Origin: Apostichopus californicus
Taxonomy: Eukaryota > Echinodermata > Holothuroidea > Aspidochirotida > Stichopodidae
Length of the DNA: 64,000 nt
NCBI GenBank assembly: GCA_020650975.1
Contig: JAIPMN010001226.1
Span: 64,499 to 128,498, forward strand
Direction of reading: 5' to 3'
Shown: positions 48,170 to 60,900 of the stretch, piece by piece
Numbering within the stretch: position 1 is the stretch's first letter
How the letters are laid out: each line of letters begins with the position of its first letter
Translations under genes and position numbers: made by a program
The notes under the pieces: model-generated
Seen by the model: only the letters and a program-made list of their open reading frames with translations
Told to the model about the DNA's origin: nothing
Database searches by the model: none

Positions 48170-48177
48170 TTTATATA
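48170..48177 (-). promoter_or_regulatory. TATA-like box upstream of QRICH2-like
   Basis: TATATAAA on the minus strand, 57 bp before the start codon. If used, the 5' UTR would be about 30 nt. Further upstream lie a CRE-like TACGTCA (48435-48441) and a half X-box GTTGCTATG (48461-48469). All three are motif matches only. Confidence 0.3.
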
Positions 48178-49614
48178 TTATTCACTGGCTTCCATTTCAG
48201 TAAAGTTAACTGTTTCAGTTCATGGAAAACAATAGGCCCAACTGGGAGATACTCTTCACGTTTAGTTCAGTTACAAGTAGTGTTGAAAAGCCATAAGGTA
48301 CGGTAGCGAGCAAAATACAATTTCCCCAAAGAGTGTTTACCTTGGTGACCAACATATTGGCATTCACACTGTTTGCACTGAATGTATGCTTGTGTTATAA
48401 CAGCGTGAGTAACGCACATGGATGGGCTAGTGATTACGTCACTCATTCAGATACATCACGGTTGCTATGTAGAATTAGCCCCGCCCACACCCTGCTCTAC
48501 CGGCTCTCTGTTTTGCTTCGCGTAACTCCATGCATTCTAATGACAGATGTTCCAGACGTTCGTGAAAACAATGCACAAAGGATAAATGAAAAAAGTACAA
48601 CGCAAACAATAGGAACACATTCAATGATTTCAACTTACAAAGGAATTTGGGGTCAAGAATGCTCGAGTTCAACCTGCTATGTTTTTGAACACAAAATCAA
48701 ACCAGGTATAATGTATTGGCCCCAAATTTGCTAGATATTCAAATATGGTCACCTTTGGTCAAAATACTTACACTGCCTTTCATTACAACCTTCGAGGAAA
48801 TTTGACATTCAGTCATCTTGTATGTTCCTGAAAAATGTCTGAGAACAATTTGGAGAGTAAACACCTCCAGGAAAGTACTTTTTAAAAACTTTTAGCAATT
48901 AACGCGTGCTATAATTTGGGGCCTATACTGACTACCTGGTCACACAACAAACGAATAGTTGTCAAAGGGACGTTTACTAGAAGGGGAAACCCTTTTCACC
49001 TTCCTGACGTCATCCACATGTGCAGTTTTAGCGAAACCGGGTAACGATTTGCTCCCAAATTGTGGTTTGATATAAATCGCACTTAAGGGTTCTTGTTCAA
49101 AAGGAAATAAAAAAACGAGGAAAAGATTAAAATTAAGTTGAAAAACTGCGAATGTATAAACACTTTGACATGACTGCATTTCCATTCAAAAGTGTACCTA
49201 AAGGGTACATTTGGCTAACTGCCAAACACAATTATAGATCTGGGGTTAATACAATTGTCTCCGTTTCTAGAAAGTTGGGAATCCGTGATAGATGAGAAGA
49301 CCCGTCGCTGCAAATGTGACTCGTAAATGTATCACAGGTTAACATGTTATAGATCTTACAGCTTGCAGTATAATAAAGTTAGCTTTCCCCGGGACTCGGA
49401 TATACAATACCAGACAGCACAACTGCAGTGTGGTTTCGATGATGCTACATGAATAATCTTATATGAATGTGACACACTATGCTGTAGGGAAGAGCCAGCA
49501 TGAACAACATACATCAATCTAAGAAGTACAGCAAAATGCATTGAGATATTACAAACAATATTCATTTGGAAGCTGATGACCGAGATGGAAACATTTCTTG
49601 TATTCAGCATACAG

Positions 49615-50345
49615 ATTGATCTCTACCAAAGACAACAGGCTTTTTCTTCTCAATGTGGTACATTTACAAGCCGTACATTAGGCAGGTGCCGGGCGATTTT
49701 TACCCCAGGTCCCCAAGATTTTGCGTCTGGGTTGCCTCTAAAACATCTAACTAGGTGACAGTTAATTTTCGTAAACGGCGCCGCCAGGTCATTTGCCCAA
49801 CGTTACTACCTTCAAACCTGAAGTTTTCATTTGGCACAAAATAAGACCAAAATACCGAAGATTCACAATAATATCGTGCATTACAGAAGCAACGTTAAAT
49901 GTACCAACAGTACAACGTTCATTACACAGGTGTTCAGGGCATATTTGCAGCGATGTACACGGCAACTCCAAAAGTTACAGACATGATTCTTAACTAATTG
50001 GCAACCGCCTCTCCTACTCTTATGAGGCGTAACGCACATTTAATAGGCTGTTCGGTGGAAGGTTTCCACAATTTCACCCCTGGTGACTCCAAATGAACTG
50101 TGACCTCCACCAAAAACAATAGGCTCCTTGTAGTTTACTTGTCACAACTTCATACTAAATATCAGATTGGTCCAAGCTCCTCCCTTGAGATGTCGTGTTT
50201 ACGTTTTCACAATTTGACCACTGGTGACTCCAAATGACCTTTGACCTCTACCAAAAACAGTCGACTTCTTCTACTCAATGTGGTACTCCTACAAACCAAA
50301 TATGAGATTGGTCCAAGCTGCCCTTCTTTAGATATCGTGTTTACA
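49615..50345 (+). repeat. Degenerate tandem repeat, ~130-bp units
   Basis: GACCTCCACCAAAAACAATAGG-like text, then CTCAATGTGGTAC, AGATTGGTCCAAGCTCC and ATGTCGTGTTTAC recur near 50100-50215 and 50240-50345, with a weaker copy of the first part near 49617-49670. Confidence 0.7.
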
Positions 50346-51635
50346 AGCAAGGCATAACACACCCTGGGTACATACACGCACACTCATCTGCCTGCATGAC
50401 TACAACAGTTACCATTATCATTGAAACCAAAAAGGTGATACCATGCATACATATCATATAAATATAACTAACTTTTTCATTTCAGGAGAACGCTTGATAT
50501 GATCACGTGTTAATCAATGATTTCCACATGAATAGGCTTTTGTATGAAATCTTAATGAATAACCCTTCAAAGGTTAAATTTAAATCACAAAGAAATACTT
50601 GATGTTGATCAGTGGAACCAACATGAAAGAACACAAATAAAGAGAAAAGAACTACTGAGGTTCATTTTATAGCTTTTATTTGAGGATTATATTTCAGTGG
50701 AAAAAATAAACTAATTTAACAGTACACATAATTTGGATAGAATATGTAATATTCCGAGCAAAACTGAACTAAAATGGCAGCCTACAATTTATAGAAGGTT
50801 AAGTTTCATAGAAAATAGTTTAAAAGGTAAATAGTGATTGTCTTTTTAAAATATCGACTAATTTATCAAATAGATTGCCAAAAATAAACTGCTAAAGGTC
50901 TTTGGGATGTAAAATTTAAGTTGTGCTAATTAAAGTCATTTAAGCATTTTAAAAGTTAACAGTATATTATTACTGGAATGATAGAAGCAACATAATAACA
51001 GTGGACAATTTTTTTTAATCAAAACGTCTTTAAACTTGACTAAGCAGCAGATATATGCTTCAAATCCCTCTTAATCACTCCAGAAGCTGATAGGAGACAT
51101 CAAAATTCCTGTCACACCAGCTAAGCTTAATGTTTCTGCTGTTTTAGACTTTTTTAACTATCATGACCACTTTAATATTCAGTACAGACTGGATAATCCA
51201 TGGAAGCCCAAGCTTACATTTATAAAACACATTCATATTAATTACAAAATAATGATACTAAGGAAAATTACAAACATGTCTAAACTTCAATATCCTATTT
51301 TGCTTTCCAGTTCAAGGATAAAATGATCAATTTATTCTACTGGCCATAAACTGCTCTCACATTATCGGATGGCAAGGCAACACCATGTTATTCTCAGGAT
51401 GTTCATGTTGGCAATGAGAGTTTAAATTGTGGTTGATTTTTATTTAAAAGTTTACCAGAGGAGGGTCAATTAATACCTGCTTTAAGTATTACTTGAAGTA
51501 CATGTAGTGTAAGAATTTGTTACCATAGCAATGAACTTCTACAGGTGGCCAGATTAGCAAGAACCATTGATGCCATGATTTGTTCAAAACTGGCTGAATC
51601 AGTAAATAACATATCTAATGACTAACTTACAACAA

Positions 51636-51840
51636 CAACAACAACGTTTATTTGACACATGCTTTACTTGATTGAAATTTAAGAAATTTAAAAAGTAGGC
51701 ATAAAGGATGCAAACTAGGCATAACCAGACAAGATTTGTGCAATAGTATTAAATTGAAGATACTGTTTAGAAATACATTTGCAAAAGTCACAAAACGTGA
51801 ACGATTCCTTATTGATATACCTGGAAGGAGTAGCATTCTT
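51636..51840 (-). mobile_element. Putative LINE 3' end with (GTT)n tail
   Basis: On the minus strand an open frame with LLLPGISIRNRSRFVTFANV, reminiscent of the C-terminal tail of CR1/Jockey-type reverse transcriptases, is followed by AATAAACGTTGTTGTTGTTG, a microsatellite tail typical of non-LTR elements. Confidence 0.4.
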
Positions 51841-54686
51841 GATGAATGAATTAAGAGAAGTTAGTCGACTAACGATCTGCACAATTCATTCTCACGATCA
51901 CCACTGTTCGTTTCCCGAACAGTATGCAAAGAATAAACACAAAAAACAAAATCTATAAAAGTAAGTAATTCTTAAATTATGAGAGAGAGAAGGGGAAGGA
52001 AACCAAATGTATTAACAAACAAAATAAGAATATACAATAAAACATTTACAGTGAACTTAAAAATATATCTACAATACCTGGTTTTGAGCAATGAATGAAA
52101 AAAAAAGACAATACAGAAAAGGAAGATATGATTGCAGATATTTATGTCGAACACTTGGATGCTGTAATATTTTGACACGTAGACGACTTGCGATTGGCAC
52201 ACAAATATACAAGGATGTCAAGGAAAGTCACTGTCTAGTTTTAGTACTTTCAAACTTGTTAAGCCTTTTTACAATGGCAAATTACCACTTCCTCATCCTC
52301 CCCACCACTAGCCCCATCCTCCCCGATTCTTTCCCATCCTCCCCTTCCCTTGCGTCCCCTCCCCTTCCATAACAGCACATGGAATTTTTTTTTACTCTTT
52401 GAGCACAAATGTGGAAGACATATTTTATAAAAAGCAACATACCACAAATTGCCAAAACTATACACACACAGTACCAATGAGGACAATTGCAATTCTGCCT
52501 ACCTGTACCGGTATGTATGCCTCGATGCTGAAACACTACAAAGATATGCATTTAATACCTTAGCACACTGGAACTAGAACATACTATAACAATATGGCAG
52601 AAATAAAGGTGCATTACACTACTGTATAACACTGGCACATTACAGCTAGGGCTAATTGTTAAGACATAAAATACTTTGGCAGTAACAACCAACAGAATCT
52701 GGATGTCTATTTTTTAAAAGAACATGATTTCCTTGGAAGCAATAAATTTCATAGAAGACGGAGATTATTGTGATGGCAAGATGAAAGTTACTATGTCGAC
52801 ATTCTCAACTTTATCGATTACCTACGATTGCCGCTAGGCTGTTAATCACCGACTAAACAGTAAAAACCCTTACGCTGGCTACTTGGGGAGTTTCTAAAGT
52901 TTTTCTTTCAATAATAAGCAAAGAGAGTTTCTTCTCATCACCTCTACTACAGGCTTCGGAATTGATTAAAACTCCTTCTTAAAGTGATTACGTGCGTTTT
53001 GAAAAAGGAAATACATTATATAATATTTGATCTTATGTTTTTCCTTATTTTTCAATGTACCACTGGATGGATAAAATATTTCATTTGATGGCTGACAATG
53101 CCATTGATAGTTGTTAAACTAACAGAAACAGCATAAAATTGGTTTTAAAAAATTATCTCATTATAAAAGTTAGACCACATCTAGATGTGAGTTTAGTAAT
53201 GAATATGCAACACTAAACAGCCACAGTGTCACTGGTGTACTACATAAACATCATACCCAAGTTTTAATTTTAGATTCCAAATTTGGGTTAAAATGTGGTA
53301 ATCCATAAGCTTAGCCCCATGGTCCAGCAGCAGTCTTCTATACTGATCATGGTAATGCACTGCTAAGGTATGTATACTGTACATAAACATAATACACACT
53401 TATCCAGTTAGATTGTAGTAGACTTAGTGAAAAGTTTGTTTTCTTCTCGACTCAATTCTTCCTCTGAGTTAGGTTTTGTCACAGGACAACTATTTTCCTA
53501 TCACAGGACTATGGAAGCGAGGTCATTGCTGAACGGAATATACAATAAAGATGGTCAGTGAGTGCTCCTTCGATCGACTTCATCAAACGTCAGTTATAAC
53601 TTGAGCTAACTGTTACTGTTAGTAGGGCCTAGGTCTTAGTATAATATTAGTAGCCTATAGGCAGGCAGAGTCAACATTAATGGTCTAAGATACCAAGTGT
53701 AGTATTATGTGTGACCATAGGCTAGGTTTTGCACACTTATAACTGTTGTCACTAGTCCATTAGTCGCATCGAGGATCAGCTGTTATTCGAGCAAGGAGAG
53801 CGTCATTGGTACTGAAAATACATTACATTGTGTTCTCTCATTGGCTTGTTTAAATCAAGAGGCATGGCATAACAGAACACATGAATGAAATCTGCCTTCA
53901 GCTGATACATTTTTGATACTTTTGATCATTAATTTCATAATTAATGAAAAGTTGTTGGCATAATTAGCTTACTGAAACCTCATTTTTCATGGTTCGTCAG
54001 TTAAGTAGCTTAAACAAAGTTCCATTTCTTGAAAATGAACAGTTTTATGTATTTCCTTTTTTCGAAACGCACGGAATCACTTTAAACCAGAGTCTAGGCA
54101 GAGTGTCCAGTGTAAAGCTGTGTAATAGGATCTAACCAATAGGCTCACTACTAAACAGATAACCAATGTAGGCTCTGGACTATAGATCAATGGTCAACAA
54201 CCTACGGGTCAACACCCATATTTGGGTTGCAAATGATTTTCGTTGAGTCGGTGGCCCTTTGTGTTACAGGATTGCATGGTCATCTTCTCAAGCAAGAAAG
54301 CACAGCCAACCATCACCATAGCAACCACAAATCAGTGGCATTGCAATGATAAATTTACATGGGGGAGGGACAGTGTGGGTGATCAATGGGTTAAGGCACG
54401 GCCAAATAATTCTGGTCAGGTTGTGGGCTGAAAAGGTTGCGGACTGCTGCTGTAGATGTTGAAACAGATGAAATCTTAGGTTCTCTTGTCTCTCCTAGCA
54501 CCATGTCATGTCATTACTATACACTTACCTTTATGGAAGATGTGCCATAATTATAGAAATTGTATGCATATTCATTAGAGATTTGTGTAGTGTAATAGCC
54601 CATCTGCCAGAATAAACAAGGACATATCCAAAGTAAAAAAAAAAAATTGAGGATGGGGAAAGCCATTCAGTGAAGAAAAAAAAGAT

Positions 54687-54905
54687 TTAAATAGATTTTA
54701 ATATTTGTGCAAGCTGCTGAATTTTCTCCTGGTTTTGAATGATGTAAACTTGTGTTTCAAAGAGCATCTTCATCAGCTCAGAGTCTCTGGTCTCGTCTAA
54801 GCTCGTCTCCACCGACAGTGGAGGGCTGAATCTGTAAAACGCCGCTCCGATGGAATGGCACCAAGCCCTGGACCTGTCCACCGATCGACCTCGTGTATCA
54901 CACAC
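54687..54905 (-). CDS. PLA2G6: PLA2G6-like exon J with stop
   Basis: Acceptor CCTCTTCAG. Encodes [20 protein letters not shown] and [20 protein letters not shown], matching the human C-terminus (AVDRARAWCEMVG, ETEVYIYEHREEFQKL). TAA at 54689-54687. Confidence 0.93.
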   Translation of the reverse strand: MCDTRGRSVDRSRAWCHSIGAAFYRFSPPLSVETSLDETRDSELMKMLFETQVYIIQNQEKIQQLAQILKSI

Positions 54906-57900
54906 CTGAAGAGGATTAAAATAAACATGTATTTTCTAAAATAGTCGAAAACAATTTCTCTACAAAAACTGTCCACCTGAAATATTTATTTCCCTCTCCT
55001 TTTACAAAATGCATTTTCCGTTGTTCAATTAGATGATAGTGAGGGGGTTAATGCCTACTGAGACACAAGAACATAATTCCTTTCAACAGTGTCACAGAGC
55101 ATTCATATGACAGCTTTGTTTAGCCTACCACAGTTTAATATGTAAAGCAGATGTACCTATCCAGCTGGTTGGGGGGGTAATTTTCTAATGCTAATACCAC
55201 TCTATACTGTCCTTCAATATCATGATTCAAAGCACTCGTACTGACAGTATGAACAGTTCTTAACCTTTATTGGATAGAAACAGAATAGTGGTACTGCTCA
55301 TACTGTCAGTACGAGTGCTTTGAAAGTGGGACACAAAAGTTCAGTAGAGACAACATTGTCCCAACTGGGTGACCTTTGCAAACCCATAACTTGCATATAT
55401 GAATAGCTTTATTCCTGACATATGTATATAACATATTTATATTCCTAATGTCTGTTTGCATAAATATATGTTTCTTCATGACATTAATGTAAATCATCAC
55501 AATTGGTAATGTTAGCTGAAGATGTTTATTCATAATGTAAGTTTTCACAGACAAATATATCTATTGATCACATCAATGTATCACAACAGCATCTTAATGC
55601 AATGAAGCTGCTACATGATATGCTATACAATGGTAATTCCTAATGACAATTGATATTTTATTCTTAAAAAGGTTCGCTACTCACCTGTTCAATCATTATT
55701 TCACCCAAGTTTGCTGCTCCGATCACACTTCTTGCGGCATTCACCAGTTCTGTGAGGCCGAGGTCTTGCGGTTTGACTACATTGACGTGAGAAATATCCT
55801 TAACGGGGGTCACACCGGTACCTAGTGATACCACCACCCCTATCTGCCGTTCGTCTTCACCCTGAAATGAAAGAAAGCATCAATACTTGCTAAAACTTCC
55901 CTTGCAAAGGTTAGTCTGATGTTTTCTTAAACTACAGCTGTTACAAATCAGCACATTCTGCATTTTCTGTGAGATGATCAAGGCACGTTAACCATTGACC
56001 GTGAATATGCAATGTTTGCCACAAGTCACCAAAAAAAAATACAATACCCTAAACAAAGAATGACAAGATTGATGTCTCATTAATGCATTGCTTCTGTATA
56101 GTTAAATCATCATTAAACTGTAGTAGCACATATCCTCAGTGTTGTAACCAGATATTAATGAGGGGGAGGAATTTGTGTACCTACAGTCTACCTACAGTTC
56201 CAACACTGCCAGCAGAGGCTGTAGAATGTTTCAGTGGGGTGGGGTGCGGTGGTGTTCTGCCATCCATTCCTTCCCCACCCCGCCTCCCAAGTCTCCTGTT
56301 TGGCTACCCTACTGTTACTCTAATCTGTCTGTGTTTAATACCCCTTTGGAATCTTTCTACAACAACTAGTACATATTAAAATCTACTGCGGTTACCAGAG
56401 AGCATAGCAATATCATCATTTTATAGGCTCTTCTACCATACCTACCAGAAATAACAGAGGTCCTACTTTCGTAAACTTGCCATATTAAATAATATTAAAT
56501 AACAAAAAAAGGAAGGTTTTATGGATTTGGACTTTCAGGCAACTGCAACCTAACTGACAAATCTGGATTCTTTTCAAGTGACCATAGATGGGCCAGAGAA
56601 GAATGGGAAGCAACTACTGTTCGAAATGACTATTCTTAACGACATTACAACTATTCAACATTTCCATTGCATTCTTGACAACAACAGCGTTGCTATGGTG
56701 ATAAAAGACTGACCTTCATCTTCTTGTCCATGTAGTATTCAGTTATCTCTGTAATCGTATCCAACGTTGGATTATTTGAAATCAGTCCCCCGTCCAAGAA
56801 TCGACCCATCGGAGGAAAGTAGGTAGGAGCTGCTCCACTGGAACGGCCTGCTCTCCAAACCAACTGATCTGTTGAATGACGGAATTGGTTATCATTACTA
56901 GATTGTCTTCTATTAAATGGTTTCAACAGATGTAACCAACTACCTGATCCCTGAAATAGGTTCCTACAGCCCTGAAGTAGTCGGTTACACAACTACCTGA
57001 TCTCATACATAGGTTCCTACAGCCCTGAAGTAGTCAGTTACACAACTACCTGATCTCATACATGGGTTCCTACAGCCCTAAAGTAGTCAGTAACACAACT
57101 ACCTGATCTCATACATAGGTTCCTACAGCCCTGAAGTAATCGGTTACACAACTACCTGATCTCATAAATAGGTTCCTACAGCCCTGAAGTAGTCAGTTAC
57201 ACAACTACCTGATCTCATATATAGGTTCCTACAGCCATGAAGTAGTCGGTTACACAACTACCTGATCTCATACATAGGTTCCTACAGCCCTGAAGTAGTT
57301 AGTTACACCACTACCTGATCACATCTCAAATTGGGAGGATTGTCACAATTGGGTGACTAATTAACATAATAAACTTCATGCAAAGATCGCAACCTAATCA
57401 TATAGTCATTTTCAATGTTCGAATTAGCTTTCCTGTCCTCTTTATTTTAACTTTTTTACCCCTGGTCTCATGGGATCAAAACGTCATGCTCTCAAAGAAG
57501 TTATAATAAAATAATTTCAACATTTAATCGTACCTTTAGGTTCTGGTGGAGGCTTATATTCTGGGGCATAGGCGGCAGATTTGGATGAGGAACCATCGGG
57601 GGGATCAAAGTTTCGAAACAGGTGGAGAGCTGCTGGACTTCTATCACTCATTGTGCCAGTAATGAAAACTCTACGAGGAGAAAAAAAATAGCAATCACAA
57701 ATGAATCGATGGATTTGTCAGGGAAGAAATGTGTTAAACACAGGAAGATCAAAGCTAAAGTTGTCTGCACATTACAGATATAATTTTGTTGAGATGTCCA
57801 TGTCAAACATTGAGCTATTTTGAAATGAAGCCATCTTTCAATTTTCAATATAAACACTTTTCAATGTAAACTACACTTGAAGTTACTAATTGCTACACTG

Positions 57901-60900
57901 GGGAAATACACCATAAAGTAACATGAAAATGGCATGATGCGTTATACCGCAACAAGGTATGACAGGGTACGAGATAGCATGGTGTAGCATGATGTAGCAT
58001 AACATGGTATGACACAGGAAATTTCTACCATGGCAGAGTATGGTGTGAACAGTGTTAAAAGGAATAGCATGAAAAACGTGATGTGATTTCAAATTATAGG
58101 AAAACGCCACACCACAGCCAGACATAAAATAGCACAGTTTAGTGTGAAACAGCCAGGCTTAGGTTGAATGATAAGGCACATGCCATTGCATTATGTGGTA
58201 TAGCATCACCTAACATGGCATAGTACCATACGGTATTCATGATATGTCGCTGTATTTTGTATGTATTTTAGATCCTACTGCAGGCAGGAACTCGCGAATA
58301 AGCCATCATTGGCTTATCAAAGCCCCAAGCTGACCGAAGTCAGTCTCTTACATTCATATTTAACGTCCATGATTATGAATTGTCAATTGTCAACAACTCT
58401 GTAACTGGACGACATACATTAATCTTGGAGTGACTCGAACTGGTTACCTTATGATTGGAAGGCACCGGCCTTAACCACTCAGCTAACACTCCTAGTAGGA
58501 GTTTTATTGTGATGCAAAATAGTTATGATGTGGAATAGCATGGTATGGTAAGGCTCAGCATAGTACATCATAGCCTGAGGCTCAGTATGGTAAAACATAG
58601 CCCAAGAGGCTATAACACAATTCAGCCATGTCATCGTCATGCCAATTTCGTACAGTTCAGTATGGAATAGCATAGCCCAAGCAGCTGCAGAACATGCCTG
58701 ACATCGCATACAACATGGAATACTATAATCATGCCCTTTTCTCCCAAAACAAAGTTACCATACTATCACTCACTTTGTTCCCTCAAGCTTGTCCATTGTA
58801 GTATTTTCGCCAAAGCAATTCTTCATCAGACGCTCCAGATTCTCAGATTTGTAAGGTCTGCTGCCAACGAAGACTTCGTTCTTTAAGGAGAAATAGATCT
58901 TCCGGCATTCAATGATCGAGTATCCTGCCAACGAAAGAAAGTGCACCCCTTGTTAAACAATGTCGTCACTTTCATCTTTAAAATCATAAACGAGTATCAC
59001 CAGAGTATAAATTTGCACTGCAACAATTATCCAAATGACAACGACAAATGAATATACAACTCTGACTTTCATCATGATTAGTAAAAAGGTGGTTTACGCT
59101 TTATGTGGCATTTAAAACACAGAAACAGACCTTGATTGTCACTAGCTGAGCAATGCCCCCAACAACTGTCTTGTAGTATAACCAAGCTTACCGTAAACCA
59201 TGGCCAGTGCCAATATCCCGCCTGTGCTCGTACCGGTGATCCAGTCAAACATGTCTACAATCTTACGACCTGCTGCTTTCTCGATCGCATCGAGCAGCTG
59301 AATCAGGATGAGTCCTCGGATACCGCCACCGTCCAGACACAGCACTGTGTCCTTCTCCCGGACTTTTCCCATCTGACCGTCTACTTCCATCCCGGAATCT
59401 GTCTCATCCGGACTGCTCCCTTGAGGAGAGCCCATAGTCGCCAACATTCCAACAGTCAGATGGAGAAAGTCGTCATACACTATACGTCAAGGAAAGTATA
59501 TAAACGTGTTTAAAATAAATGATAGGGTTATCTCAGGTATGGTTGTGATTTTTCAAGTTTTGAGGTCAAATCTCCCAGGTACCCCATTTCCATCGTTACT
59601 GTGAATAGTATCAAAATATTTCATGTTTGCCCCATTTTTTTATATCAAAGTTTGTTTGAACATTTCTTTCTCTATCATGAACAATTTGTAATTTCAATAG
59701 TTTCCCAATTTTGATGAAAATTACAACATAAAATTGATCATTTTTTTTTACCTGACTTTGAACCTGTTTTCTGCCATCATAAAATGTTAATGATTTTACC
59801 AAAAGTTTAACCAATTATCTCATTTCCATTAGAGATCGTACAAATGTCTACAGGCAGGTTTCCTTTTCCAGAGCAATAAAACAGTCGATCAAAAACCCAA
59901 ATGATTTGTTGTATGTATATAAGCTATGATACAAGTTCCGCTGCTTTTTCATGTATTACATTTTCTAATCAACCTCATCTAACAAACATTCGACCATTGC
60001 ATGCCACGGCCAGCCCAATTTCAAATCAATCCCCACTCATCACTTCCACCTACATTTCACATTACAAATGAAAGTATCATGACATACTCTAGTCCCAAAA
60101 GACTGTATTAAGTGGACAGTGTCATTTTGCAAAGTGCTGAAATAATCTAGGTAAAACTCTTTCAAATTCTTGCTCACCCTTTTCACAGGGTGTTTGCCTC
60201 AGGGTAACATCGTCATCTTCTGGTTTTCCGTTGTAGAGTCCTCCTGGCTTGCAACCGTCTTTACAGCCATGCACACCTGGAGAACACCTGAGAGCTCCCA
60301 GCTGGTGTAGGGCATAGATTACACTCGACGACCTGCCTACAGTACGACACAAAGTAACAGGAAGATAAGAACGGTTGATAAAGAACAGAAAAATATGAAG
60401 GATTTAAAATGGGTGGTTTTAGGCAAAGCCCCCCACCTGGTGTAGGGCATAAATAACACCCGATGACCTGCCTACAGTACGACACAAAGTAACAGGGAGA
60501 TCAAAACGGTTGATAAAGAACAGAAAAATATGAACATTTTAATAATGGGTGGCTTTAGACAGAGCCCCCACCTGGTGTAGGGCATAAATTACACTTGATG
60601 ACCATATTGCACTTCTCTCCAGGTTGAAAATCTTGAAAAATGATTACCATTGATACAATTCCTCTGATGCAACAAAAAAACCCATAAAGACTTGTAATGG
60701 CTTCAAATCACATATCAATGTATAACAAATTTGTAAATGACAAATGGTGTTGCAGATCATCCATGCATGCTCTGTGATTACATGAAGTTCTGAGAAATGT
60801 AAAAAAGAAACATATAAACATGAATATTTATGAGCTGACATCAATTTAGCCTTTAAAGGAGCATTCCAAGTAATTAAAATACTTGATAAAGCTGAATTAT

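Larger units (their letters stand above)
48114..54686. other. Intergenic region between PLA2G6-like 3' end and QRICH2-like 5' end
   Basis: Both neighbours are on the minus strand. Apart from the putative promoter near 48170-48470, it holds a degenerate tandem repeat (49615-50345), a LINE-like 3' tail (51636-51840), a C/T-rich tract (52300-52370) and otherwise AT-rich DNA. The 133-residue plus-strand ORF at 48333 has no initiating ATG at its hydrophobic start. Confidence 0.55.

Noticed and set aside
48333-48734. 133-residue plus-strand ORF with a signal-peptide-like start, divergent from QRICH2-like
   Set aside because: The hydrophobic start is at GTG, not ATG; the first in-frame ATG comes after about 70 codons. 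No family match or splice context.
56936-57330. CRISPR-like array
   Set aside because: Units are contiguous without unique spacers, and the context is an animal intron.
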